From positions 1 through 32,365 of the forward strand of contig JAICIH010000019.1 of assembly GCA_025924475.1 (NCBI GenBank): a stretch of 32,365 bases of DNA. The letters are read 5' to 3'. A program made the translations under genes and the position numbers. The stretch is from Bryobacteraceae bacterium (GTDB lineage: Bacteria > Acidobacteriota > Terriglobia > Bryobacterales > Bryobacteraceae). The stretch's first letter is position 1; each line of letters begins with the position of its first letter. Positions 9,351-15,995 of the stretch are shown here, piece after piece. The notes under the pieces were generated by a model. It did not search any database and was not told the DNA's origin. It was given only the letters and a program-made list of their open reading frames with translations.

Positions 9351-10054
9351 TTGCGGAGCTTCTTAGCCGGCCTCTCGGCAAGCAGCGGGCGATTTAAGAA
9401 CTCAATTAAAGGCGTCATCAACCGGAAGCGATCGGCGATTTCGCTCTGGAGCCGCGGTGTAGTGGCAAGCGAAGCATCGAGTTCCACGTCCAGAATCCAA
9501 TCCTTCTTCTTGATCAGATCGATGGCCGGGTGACGGGGATCAAACCCCTTGGGGGCGCGCGAAAGTTCGTCGCCTTGCAACTTACCTAAACGCCGGCGAA
9601 GCGTCTGATTCGACAGAATGCGGCGCAGTTCTTCGTAGTGATCCGCAATATACGTGCGAACCCGCAGAGTGGTGTCGGGAGCCGGATGGTAAATACCGCC
9701 CGCAATCTCGATCTGCTCATTCGAGACGCTGAAATAATAGCCGCTCACGGCCACCTGATCGCCGCCACGCCGTCCAAATGACGCCGCAATGTGTGTCTTA
9801 TAGGGCGTCTTGTCGGGACTGAATCGTGTGTCACGATAGATGCGAAAAATGGCGCGTTTCGAATCGGTAATATAGTGCGGCGCAAATTTAGCGAACTCGC
9901 GATTCAACGCTTCCACTAACTCGATCATCGGTCCCTTGACGTGCAAATCGAACACGTCCTTTCTAGGCTGAAACCATTCGCGCCGATTATTGCGCTTCAA
10001 GCCGCGAAAGAATGAGACCATCTCCTTGGGGAAGCCGGCAAACGCGTTGGGCAA
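9338..10054 (-). CDS. DUF2461 family protein (TIGR02453)
   Basis: A 238-residue protein with the DUF2461/TIGR02453 signature: FAGFPKEMVSFFRGLKRNNRREWFQPRKDVFDLHVKGPM at the N terminus, then AIFRIYRDTRFSPDKTPYKTHIAASF, GYYFSVSNEQIEIAGGIYHP and a LxGDELSRAPKGFDPRHPAIDLIKKKDW region. Function unknown; widespread in bacteria and fungi. The start codon is TTG at 10052-10054, supported by an AAGGAG Shine-Dalgarno 6 bases upstream that overlaps the stop of the tartrate-type dehydrogenase gene, so the two are probably co-transcribed. No reasonable ATG exists before the conserved N terminus. Confidence 0.9.
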   Translation of the reverse strand: MPNAFAGFPKEMVSFFRGLKRNNRREWFQPRKDVFDLHVKGPMIELVEALNREFAKFAPHYITDSKRAIFRIYRDTRFSPDKTPYKTHIAASFGRRGGDQVAVSGYYFSVSNEQIEIAGGIYHPAPDTTLRVRTYIADHYEELRRILSNQTLRRRLGKLQGDELSRAPKGFDPRHPAIDLIKKKDWILDVELDASLATTPRLQSEIADRFRLMTPLIEFLNRPLLAERPAKKLRNYFS

Positions 10055-10064
10055 ATTCCACTCC

Positions 10065-11123
10065 TTAGGAATTCAGAAGCGCCTCGATCACCTGCGCCGT
10101 GGAACTGGAGCCGCCGAGGTCGGGTGTTCGAATTTTCTCTTCTGCAAGCAGCTTCTCAATAGACGCATCGATTTTCCGTGCCGCTTCGCTGAGCCCCAGG
10201 TGGTCAAGCATCATCGACGCCGAAACAACGGCCGCCAGAGGATTGGCAATTCCCTTCCCCGCAATGTCCGGCGCCGATCCGTGCACCGGTTCGAACATCG
10301 AAGGAAAACGGCGCGTTGGATCGATATTGGCGCTCGCGGCAAGGCCGATACTGCCAGTCACAATCGCCGAGATATCGCTGAGAATGTCGCCGAAAAGATT
10401 GGAGGCGACCACTACGTCAAAACTCTGCGGGCGGCGCACGAAATTCATAGCCGCTGCATCGACCAACAAAGACTCGGTTGTGATATCCGGATACTCGGCC
10501 GCCACTCTTTGAAAAACGCGATCCCAGAGCACCATGCTGAATCCCTGGGCATTGGATTTCGTAATAGAAGCGACTCGCCGCTTCTTATTGCGTGCGCGTG
10601 CCAGATCGAACGCGTAGCGAATGATGCGCTCCACACCGTGTCGCGTAAACACGCCGGTTTGCACCGCGACCTCGGCTTCGTGATCCTGATGGACAAAGCC
10701 GCCCACCTGCGCGTACTCGCCCTCGGTATTTTCGCGGACAACCACCATATCCACGTCCCCGGCGGAGAGCCCTTTGAGCGGCGATGGCACTCCACGATAC
10801 AGAATGGCCGGCCGCACGTTGGCGAATTGATCGAAGCGCCGGCGGATCGGCAGCAACAGGCCATTGAGCGTGACGTTATCGGGAATCTCGGTATGACCAA
10901 CGGCGCCAAGAAGAATTGCGTCATGCCCACGCAGCATATCGAGCGCGTCCGGCGGCATCATGCCGCCGTTCTGGAAATAATAGTCGCTTCCCCAGTCGTA
11001 GCTGGTTGCCGAAAGTGTGGCGCCGAAAGCGGCGGCCGTCTTTTGGGCGATCGTAAAGGCCGGAAGGGTTACCTCACGGCCAATGCCATCGCCTGGAATC
11101 AGGGCAATCGAATAAGTGTGCAA
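10065..11123 (-). CDS. Isocitrate/isopropylmalate-type dehydrogenase, probably tartrate/D-malate subfamily
   Basis: A 352-residue NAD-dependent beta-decarboxylating dehydrogenase. The N terminus IALIPGDGIGREV is diagnostic for the superfamily. LLGAVGHTEIPDNVTLNGLLLPIRRRFDQFANVRP, with its three substrate arginines, together with VVVRENTEGEYAQVGG, resembles tartrate dehydrogenase (TtuC) and D-malate dehydrogenase (DmlA) more than LeuB. Catalytic residues visible are Tyr in GEYAQ, Lys in SITKSNAQG and the metal aspartates in SNLFGDILSD. MFEPVHGSAPDIAGKGIANPLA binds the nucleotide. The start is TTG (11121-11123), 8 bases after the OmpA-family gene stop; no Shine-Dalgarno is evident, but IPGDGIG must follow within about 10 residues. 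No leuC/leuD is nearby, which argues against a leucine-pathway role. Substrate specificity is inferred. Confidence 0.85.
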   Translation of the reverse strand: MHTYSIALIPGDGIGREVTLPAFTIAQKTAAAFGATLSATSYDWGSDYYFQNGGMMPPDALDMLRGHDAILLGAVGHTEIPDNVTLNGLLLPIRRRFDQFANVRPAILYRGVPSPLKGLSAGDVDMVVVRENTEGEYAQVGGFVHQDHEAEVAVQTGVFTRHGVERIIRYAFDLARARNKKRRVASITKSNAQGFSMVLWDRVFQRVAAEYPDITTESLLVDAAAMNFVRRPQSFDVVVASNLFGDILSDISAIVTGSIGLAASANIDPTRRFPSMFEPVHGSAPDIAGKGIANPLAAVVSASMMLDHLGLSEAARKIDASIEKLLAEEKIRTPDLGGSSSTAQVIEALLNS

Positions 11124-11131
11124 AAAACAGC

Positions 11132-12760
11132 TTAGCGCTGCGGTGTAACGGGAACCGTAACCTCGGTTGGCGTCGGCGTCGCGCTAGGTGGTGTCCCGAT
11201 CTTCACGCCGATCACTTCGCCAGAGACCACAAGCTCCACCCGGCGGTTCTGTTTCCGGCCTGCGGAGGTGTTATTGGGAGCCACAGGATAGTTCATTCCG
11301 TAACCCACCGCGGTCAGGGTATTGGTATCAATTCCCTGGTTCATCAAATAGTCGCGCACGGCGTTCGCGCGCTGCTCAGAAAGCTTCTGATTGAGCTCCG
11401 CGGTTCCGGTGCTGTCCGTGTAACCTTCGATCTGCAGATTCAAACCCGGGTGCGAAATCACGATTCCTGAAATTTTCGCAAGTGCTTCGCGCGCAGCCGG
11501 TTTCAAATCGTATTTGCCCGTATCGAACAGCACGTCTTGCATATTGACGACCAGGCCGCGAGGAGTTTCCCTCGTCGGTAGAACGGCGTTGAACTGCTGC
11601 AACAAGCGCTGGCGTAACTGCTTCTGCTCGTTTTCAGCTTGCTGCCGGAGGCGTTCTGCTTCCGCCGTCGCCTCCTGCGCCTTCCGGGCTTCTGCGTCAG
11701 CCTGCGCCCGAGCGGCATCAGCCTGCGCGCGAGCGGCATCCGCCAAAGCACGCTGCTCGGCCTCATGGCGCGCCGCCGCTTCGGCTTGAGCCTGCTGCGT
11801 AGCTGCTTCCGCCGCCCGCGCCCGCGCATCTGCCGCCTTCTGTTTTTCTGCCGCTTCGCGAGCCGCCGCCGCCGCGCGTTCCTGCTGCAATGCTTCTTCA
11901 CGCTGCCGCCGCAGCGAGATCGTCCGCGCGTCTTCGGCCTTTTGCACCGCCTCCTTTGAAGTCATGATCGAGGGGCCCCACTGCTTGCGATCGCGATAGT
12001 TCTGCGCCTGATTGAGTAACTTCCCGGCATCGTTCCAGATATCGGAGGCATATTGGTCCGCTTTCGCATACTTAGCGATTTGCACAGCGTTGATAGCCTC
12101 GTAAAGAGCGAGCGGACTTTTCTTGTCGGCGTTCAGGTCAACCGGTTTTAATTGGCTCTCTGGAACGTGATATTCATATTGGCCGCGCGGCAGTAACTCA
12201 TATTTGGCGTCCACCGTGCCGACTTTTCCGAGAGTGTCTTTGCGCACGACGTTTTCCATCACTACGACATCACTCGGCTGCCGCACACCGAAGTATGGTT
12301 CGGCGGTGATGATTAGCCCGAAAGCCTGGAAGTCCGTGGTGACCGTAGCTTTATAGTCGCCGCTCGAATTCACTACCACTTCGCCCAGATTGGCGGGCCG
12401 GCCATCCGGCGTAATGGCCCACAACACGTAAGTCAGGAACAGAGGTCCAAACTGGCGCGCTGCCGGAAGATCGTTAACCTCTAATTTGATTTCCGTATGG
12501 CCGAGGCGGCTGGTAACTTCAGCCTTCCCCTTTGCCTTGGGGGCAAGCGACGTGCCCTGGAAATCGATTTTCGTCGACCCGCTCCGATTTCGATAACTGA
12601 TCGATGAGATCGAGCGAGATACCACTTCTACTCTGAAGATCGGGTTCTGCTGGCTGGGTGTGCCGTTCGCCTTCTGGATGGCCTGCGTAGGATTGGGTTC
12701 CTGCGCGAAAACGAGCGCAGACGACAACGCCAGCAGCGAAACAGACGTTAGTAACTTCAT
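11132..12760 (-). CDS. OmpA family outer-membrane protein with long Ala-rich coiled coil
   Basis: A 542-residue envelope protein. It starts with a signal peptide (MKLLTSVSLLALSSALVFAQ). The ATG at 12760 has a strong GGAGGTG Shine-Dalgarno 8 bases upstream, so the longer open frame to 13234, antisense to the transporter gene, is not used. Residues about 30-270 form a beta-rich N-terminal domain of unrecognised type. Residues about 285-390 are an Ala/Gln/Glu/Arg-rich coiled coil with repeated AQADAARAQADAEAR-like units. Residues about 405-515 form an OmpA-like peptidoglycan-binding domain (VLFDTGKYDLKPAA, QIEGYTDSTGT with the binding Asp near 449, LSEQRANAVRDYL, GRKQNRRVELVV with the binding Arg). 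The C-terminal tail is Pro/Thr-rich. It probably tethers the outer membrane to peptidoglycan. The next gene begins 8 bases downstream. Confidence 0.92.
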   Translation of the reverse strand: MKLLTSVSLLALSSALVFAQEPNPTQAIQKANGTPSQQNPIFRVEVVSRSISSISYRNRSGSTKIDFQGTSLAPKAKGKAEVTSRLGHTEIKLEVNDLPAARQFGPLFLTYVLWAITPDGRPANLGEVVVNSSGDYKATVTTDFQAFGLIITAEPYFGVRQPSDVVVMENVVRKDTLGKVGTVDAKYELLPRGQYEYHVPESQLKPVDLNADKKSPLALYEAINAVQIAKYAKADQYASDIWNDAGKLLNQAQNYRDRKQWGPSIMTSKEAVQKAEDARTISLRRQREEALQQERAAAAAREAAEKQKAADARARAAEAATQQAQAEAAARHEAEQRALADAARAQADAARAQADAEARKAQEATAEAERLRQQAENEQKQLRQRLLQQFNAVLPTRETPRGLVVNMQDVLFDTGKYDLKPAAREALAKISGIVISHPGLNLQIEGYTDSTGTAELNQKLSEQRANAVRDYLMNQGIDTNTLTAVGYGMNYPVAPNNTSAGRKQNRRVELVVSGEVIGVKIGTPPSATPTPTEVTVPVTPQR

Positions 12761-12850
12761 TGTATAGACACCTCCGCTATTACCTGTTTGCAGTATATAG
12801 GAAGCCTGCACAATCATAGGAAGCGCGTGTGCGCCCGCTAATATCGTAGT
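12761..12850. promoter_or_regulatory. Divergent promoter region between OmpA-family and MFS genes
   Basis: Ninety bases between two divergent start codons. On the minus strand, TATACT (12792-12797 on the plus strand as AGTATA) is a good -10 hexamer for the OmpA gene, followed by the GGAGGTG ribosome site. On the plus strand, TAATAT (12839-12844) ends 6 bases before the transporter GTG, fitting a leaderless start. No convincing -35 hexamer is seen for either. Confidence 0.4.
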
Positions 12851-14098
12851 GTGAGTTTGCCACAGCCCGACGCGGTCGATGCGCCGCCCAAACGCCGCGC
12901 GGCTTCGCCACTGCTCCCGATCTTTCTGATTGTGGCCGTGGATGTCCTGGGATTTACCATCATTCTGCCTCTGCTGCCGTTCTATTCGGAGCGGCTCGGC
13001 GCTTCGCCTACCGTCGTCGGCGAAATCATAGCCATTTTTGCGGTTTTTCAACTCATTTCCGGACCAATTCTCGGGCAACTTTCCGATCGCTTTGGACGGC
13101 GGCCCGTGCTGTTGATCAGTCAGGCCGGAACCCTCGCCGGCTTTTTCATGCTCGCCTATTCCACAAGCATCTGGATGCTCTTCCTGGCGCGTGCCATCGA
13201 CGGCGCCACGGCCGGCAATTTGACCACGGCGCAAGCCTATATCAGCGACGTAACAAGCCCGGAGAATCGCGCCAAATCGTTTGCCATTATTGGCGTGGCG
13301 TTCGGTTTCGGGTTCTTAGTAGGACCAGCCATTTCCGGATACCTCGCCCATTACGGTTATCAGGCTCCCATTTTCGCCGCCTGTGCGCTCTCGTTTGCGA
13401 GTATCTTGTGTACCTTCTTTCTGCTGCCGCGCCGCGAAGCAATCCACGAACATACGGCCGAAGATGGGCCCGCTGGCCGGCGGCTCTCGCTGTTTTCCTG
13501 GGGCGAGTATGCGCAGTATTTCCATCGCCCCGGCCTGAGCCGCCTGTTAATCCAATGGCTGCTGTTTGCGATATCGTTTTCCACTTTCATTGCCGGCTTC
13601 GCATTATTTGCCGAGCGCCGCTATTGGTGGAATGGGCACCGCGTGGGTGTCCGCGAAGTCGGCTATATCTTCGCTTTCAATGGCTTTCTGGGCATCATTA
13701 TGCAGGGGGGCGTTGTCGGCCGCATGGTGCGCTGGCTGGGTGAGCGCAAAGTCGTTCAACTCGGATTCCTCACCGCCCTTGCCGGATACGCCGCTATAGG
13801 TTTCACAACCACGGTGGGCCAGCTCCTCTGGATTTTTGGTTTCACTTCCATCGGCGGCGCCGGTTTACGGCCGGCGTTGACTAGCATGATCACACAAAAA
13901 GCGGGCAAGCGCGAACAGGGTGTAATCATGGGACTCACGCAATCACTGACATCGATCGCGCAAATCGGCGCGCCCGTGCTCGCCGGAATTTTGATCGACC
14001 ATCAGTTTCTGACCACATGGGCCATTTGGGCTGGCGTGCTTTGCGGTCTCGCTCTGCTCTTTACCCCGCCCGCCGAACCTGCGGATGTGAAAACTTAA
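12851..14098 (+). CDS. MFS transporter, TetA/DHA1-type drug or metabolite efflux
   Basis: A 415-residue membrane protein with about 12 predicted transmembrane helices. Helix 1 is LLPIFLIVAVDVLGFTIILPLLPFY, typical of the TetA-like DHA1 branch (D-x-x-G-x-x-I-I-x-P-x-x-P). Motif A is GQLSDRFGRRPVLLIS between helices 2 and 3. Motif B is the ARAIDGATAGN stretch with its charged Arg. Motif C is GFGFLVGPAISG in helix 5, the antiporter motif. A less conserved copy of motif A follows helix 8 (GRMVRWLGERKVVQLG). It probably exports a small molecule by proton antiport; the substrate cannot be told. The start is GTG with no Shine-Dalgarno but a TAATAT hexamer 6 bases upstream. The PAP2 gene follows after two bases. 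Confidence 0.9.
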   Translation: MSLPQPDAVDAPPKRRAASPLLPIFLIVAVDVLGFTIILPLLPFYSERLGASPTVVGEIIAIFAVFQLISGPILGQLSDRFGRRPVLLISQAGTLAGFFMLAYSTSIWMLFLARAIDGATAGNLTTAQAYISDVTSPENRAKSFAIIGVAFGFGFLVGPAISGYLAHYGYQAPIFAACALSFASILCTFFLLPRREAIHEHTAEDGPAGRRLSLFSWGEYAQYFHRPGLSRLLIQWLLFAISFSTFIAGFALFAERRYWWNGHRVGVREVGYIFAFNGFLGIIMQGGVVGRMVRWLGERKVVQLGFLTALAGYAAIGFTTTVGQLLWIFGFTSIGGAGLRPALTSMITQKAGKREQGVIMGLTQSLTSIAQIGAPVLAGILIDHQFLTTWAIWAGVLCGLALLFTPPAEPADVKT

Positions 14099-14100
14099 AA

Positions 14101-14958
14101 ATGCGCCGGATTCGATTCCGGGCGCCGGAATGGATTCTGCTGGCGTTCTTCAGCTATATTGCGCTGCTTAGCCTGTTCTTTCGCGATCGCCCCAACCTGC
14201 ACGGGCAGCCCTGGATCGTGCTATTTGCGGTAGCCGTTCTTTTCTCCTTGCTCAGCCGCTTGGAGCACGGTCGCTTTAGACGCGTGATTGAGATCGTGCG
14301 CGACTGGCTGCCTGTTGTGCTCACGTTCCTCGCGTTCCGCGAAATGGAATTCTTCCTGCCGCGCGAATACGACTCCGCCTACGAATTCGCATGGATTCGC
14401 TGGGATCGCGTCTTGTTGCACGACTGGGGATTTCGCGCTGCCATCGAAAGCTGGGGCAAAGCATTGCCTCTGTATTTCGAGTTCTGTTATCTGCTGGTTT
14501 ATGGAGTAGCGGCCTATGGCGTGGGGCTGCTATCCGGCGGCCCGCGCAGATCCATCGACAGGTTCTGGATCGTGTACCTATTGGGCACACTCGGCGCCTA
14601 TGCTCTGTTTCCGTACTTTCCCACGCGTCCCCCGCGCTACGTTTTTCCCGCAATGGAACCTCCCCAGATTGCAACCTGGGCCCGGCACCTGAATCTGTAT
14701 TTGCTAAGTAGAGCGACCATCCATGTGGGAGTATTTCCGAGCGCGCACGTATCGGCGGCCTTCTCCTCGGCCTGGGCAATGGTCCTTATCAAACCGGCGC
14801 GGAGATTCTGGGGATGGCTGCTGCTCGTGTATGCGATCAGCGTAGCGATCGCCACAATTTACGGGCGCTATCACTATGCCGCCGACGCGCTGGCCGGCTT
14901 TGTGATTAGCGTGCTTGCAGCCGCGTGCCTCTGCATATGGGATCGGCGTCGGACCTGA
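14101..14958 (+). CDS. PAP2 family membrane phosphatase / phosphotransferase-like protein
   Basis: A 285-residue integral membrane protein with about six hydrophobic segments. The PAP2 active-site signature is present in three parts: PTRPPRYVFP (motif 1 region), VGVFPSAHVSAAFSSAW (motif 2, equivalent to PSGH) and ATIYGRYHYAADALAG (motif 3, with the catalytic His and Asp). The order and sequence resemble the subgroup that includes lipid phosphotransferases of the Aur1/inositol type as well as lipid phosphatases. The substrate is probably a lipid phosphate in the cytoplasmic membrane. The ATG at 14101 starts two bases after the MFS stop codon, so the two are probably one transcript; a longer frame into the transporter gene is rejected. 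Confidence 0.83.
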   Translation: MRRIRFRAPEWILLAFFSYIALLSLFFRDRPNLHGQPWIVLFAVAVLFSLLSRLEHGRFRRVIEIVRDWLPVVLTFLAFREMEFFLPREYDSAYEFAWIRWDRVLLHDWGFRAAIESWGKALPLYFEFCYLLVYGVAAYGVGLLSGGPRRSIDRFWIVYLLGTLGAYALFPYFPTRPPRYVFPAMEPPQIATWARHLNLYLLSRATIHVGVFPSAHVSAAFSSAWAMVLIKPARRFWGWLLLVYAISVAIATIYGRYHYAADALAGFVISVLAAACLCIWDRRRT

Positions 14959-14986
14959 TAGAATCAGCCTGAAAAGGGGAGCGTAC

Positions 14987-15505
14987 ATGAGGATATTTCC
15001 CGTACTTGCCGCACTTTCTCTGCTGGGGGCCGGGGCCTTCGCCCAAACTCCTTCAGCCAATCCGCTTACCTCGGGCATGCAGAAGATTTACGGCATGACG
15101 AAGAACGACGTGCTGAAATCGGCCGAAGAGATGCCCGAAGAAAACTATTCCTTCCGGCCCGTATCGACAGTTCGAACCTTCGGTCAACTGGTCGCTCATG
15201 TCGCCGACGCGCAATATGAATTCTGCGGTCCTGTCGCAGGCGACGGAACCAAAAGCCCGGGCGTGGAGGAGAACAAAACCAGCAAGGCTGATATTATTGC
15301 TGCGTTGAAAGTCGCCTTCGCCTATTGCGACAAGACTTACGCCGGCATGACCGACGCAAATGCGGCGGACATAATCAAATTTTTCGGTCCATCTACCAAA
15401 CTCGCGGTGCTCAGTTTCAACAACGCTCACAACATGGAGCACTACGGCAACATGGTCACCTATCTGCGTATCAAGGGATTAGTGCCGCCTTCCAGCAAAA
15501 AGTGA
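14987..15505 (+). CDS. DinB-like protein with signal peptide
   Basis: A 172-residue exported protein. MRIFPVLAALSLLGAGAFAQ is a signal peptide with cleavage after AFA. The mature part is DinB/YfiT-like, a four-helix bundle: MQKIYGMTKNDVLKSAEEMPEENYSFRP, TFGQLVAHVADAQYEFC (metal His in the LVAHVADA helix) and FNNAHNMEHYGNMVTYLRIKGLVPPSS (metal His residues). DinB proteins are metal-dependent thiol or S-transferase relatives, mostly of unknown substrate; exported versions are frequent in acidobacteria. The ATG at 14987 has an AGGGGAG ribosome site 6 bases upstream. It lies 28 bases after the PAP2 gene. Confidence 0.88.
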   Translation: MRIFPVLAALSLLGAGAFAQTPSANPLTSGMQKIYGMTKNDVLKSAEEMPEENYSFRPVSTVRTFGQLVAHVADAQYEFCGPVAGDGTKSPGVEENKTSKADIIAALKVAFAYCDKTYAGMTDANAADIIKFFGPSTKLAVLSFNNAHNMEHYGNMVTYLRIKGLVPPSSKK

Positions 15506-15574
15506 GCTAAAAATTTGGTGCCGCCAGAGAAATCTGTCGGGCATTGATACGCCACGGAGAACCGGCTTTCTCTG

Positions 15575-15617
15575 TTGACCACCTACAGGGACATTGGAGT
15601 ATACTCTTCCTGTAGGT
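15575..15617 (+). promoter_or_regulatory. padR-ADOP promoter with 9-bp dyad (candidate PadR operator)
   Basis: TTGACC (15575-15580) and TATACT (15600-15605) are separated by 19 bases, longer than the standard 17. A perfect inverted repeat, ACCTACAGG at 15581-15589 and CCTGTAGGT at 15609-15617, has its arms directly after the -35 and directly after the -10, and ends 6 bases before the PadR ATG. PadR proteins commonly autorepress by binding such dyads. Upstream, CAGAGAAA (15525-15532) and TTTCTCTG (15567-15574) form a further 8-bp inverted repeat. Confidence 0.6.
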
Positions 15618-15623
15618 TACCTA

Positions 15624-15995
15624 ATGAGAAATGATCGTGCCGACAAGGCGGATGTTCTGCAGGGCACGCTCATTCTCCTCGTTCTACGGACTCTGGAGGC
15701 ACTCGGACCGCTGCACGGTTACGGCATCGCGCGCCGGATCGAGCAGATCAGCAAGGACGTGCTGCAACTCAACCAGGGCACTCTTTATCCGGCTCTGTTG
15801 CGCATGGAGCAGGACGGATGGATTTCCTCCAAGTGGGGCGCATCGGAGAAGAACCGTAAGGCGAAATTCTATTCCATTACCGCCGCCGGGCGGAAACGGC
15901 TCGCCAAGGAGACCGAAGATTGGAGGCGCATGTCGTCAACAATTGAGCGCTTCGTTGGCTTTGACCCGAAGCGCCTGGCGGAGGAGCGCGGATGA
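15624..15995 (+). CDS. PadR family transcriptional regulator
   Basis: A 123-residue winged-helix repressor: DVLQGTLILLVLRTLEALGPLHGYGIARRIEQISKDVLQLNQGTLYPALLRMEQDGWISSKWGASEKNRKAKFYSITAAGRKRLAKE, the canonical PadR helix-turn-helix and wing, followed by a short C-terminal helix. It is the short acidobacterial form usually paired with ADOP permeases. The ATG at 15624 is preferred over an upstream TTG-type extension because the promoter -10 lies inside that extension. Its last four bases overlap the permease start (ATGA), so the two are translationally coupled. It probably represses its own operon through the dyad just upstream; the inducing signal is unknown. Confidence 0.92.
   Translation: MRNDRADKADVLQGTLILLVLRTLEALGPLHGYGIARRIEQISKDVLQLNQGTLYPALLRMEQDGWISSKWGASEKNRKAKFYSITAAGRKRLAKETEDWRRMSSTIERFVGFDPKRLAEERG

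Noticed and set aside
9990..11135. A 381-residue open frame on the plus strand opposite the tartrate-type dehydrogenase
   Set aside because: It is a GC-rich shadow frame; the composition is rich in Arg/His with no motif, and the minus-strand gene has all catalytic motifs.
11640..11900. Simple-sequence or CRISPR-like repeats inside the OmpA-family gene
   Set aside because: The repetition is coding: an Ala/Gln/Arg coiled coil with short imperfect units and no spacers.
12761..13234. In-frame N-terminal extension of the OmpA-family protein by 158 residues
   Set aside because: It is antisense to the MFS gene, has no domain character, and the ATG at 12760 has a strong ribosome site and begins a signal peptide.
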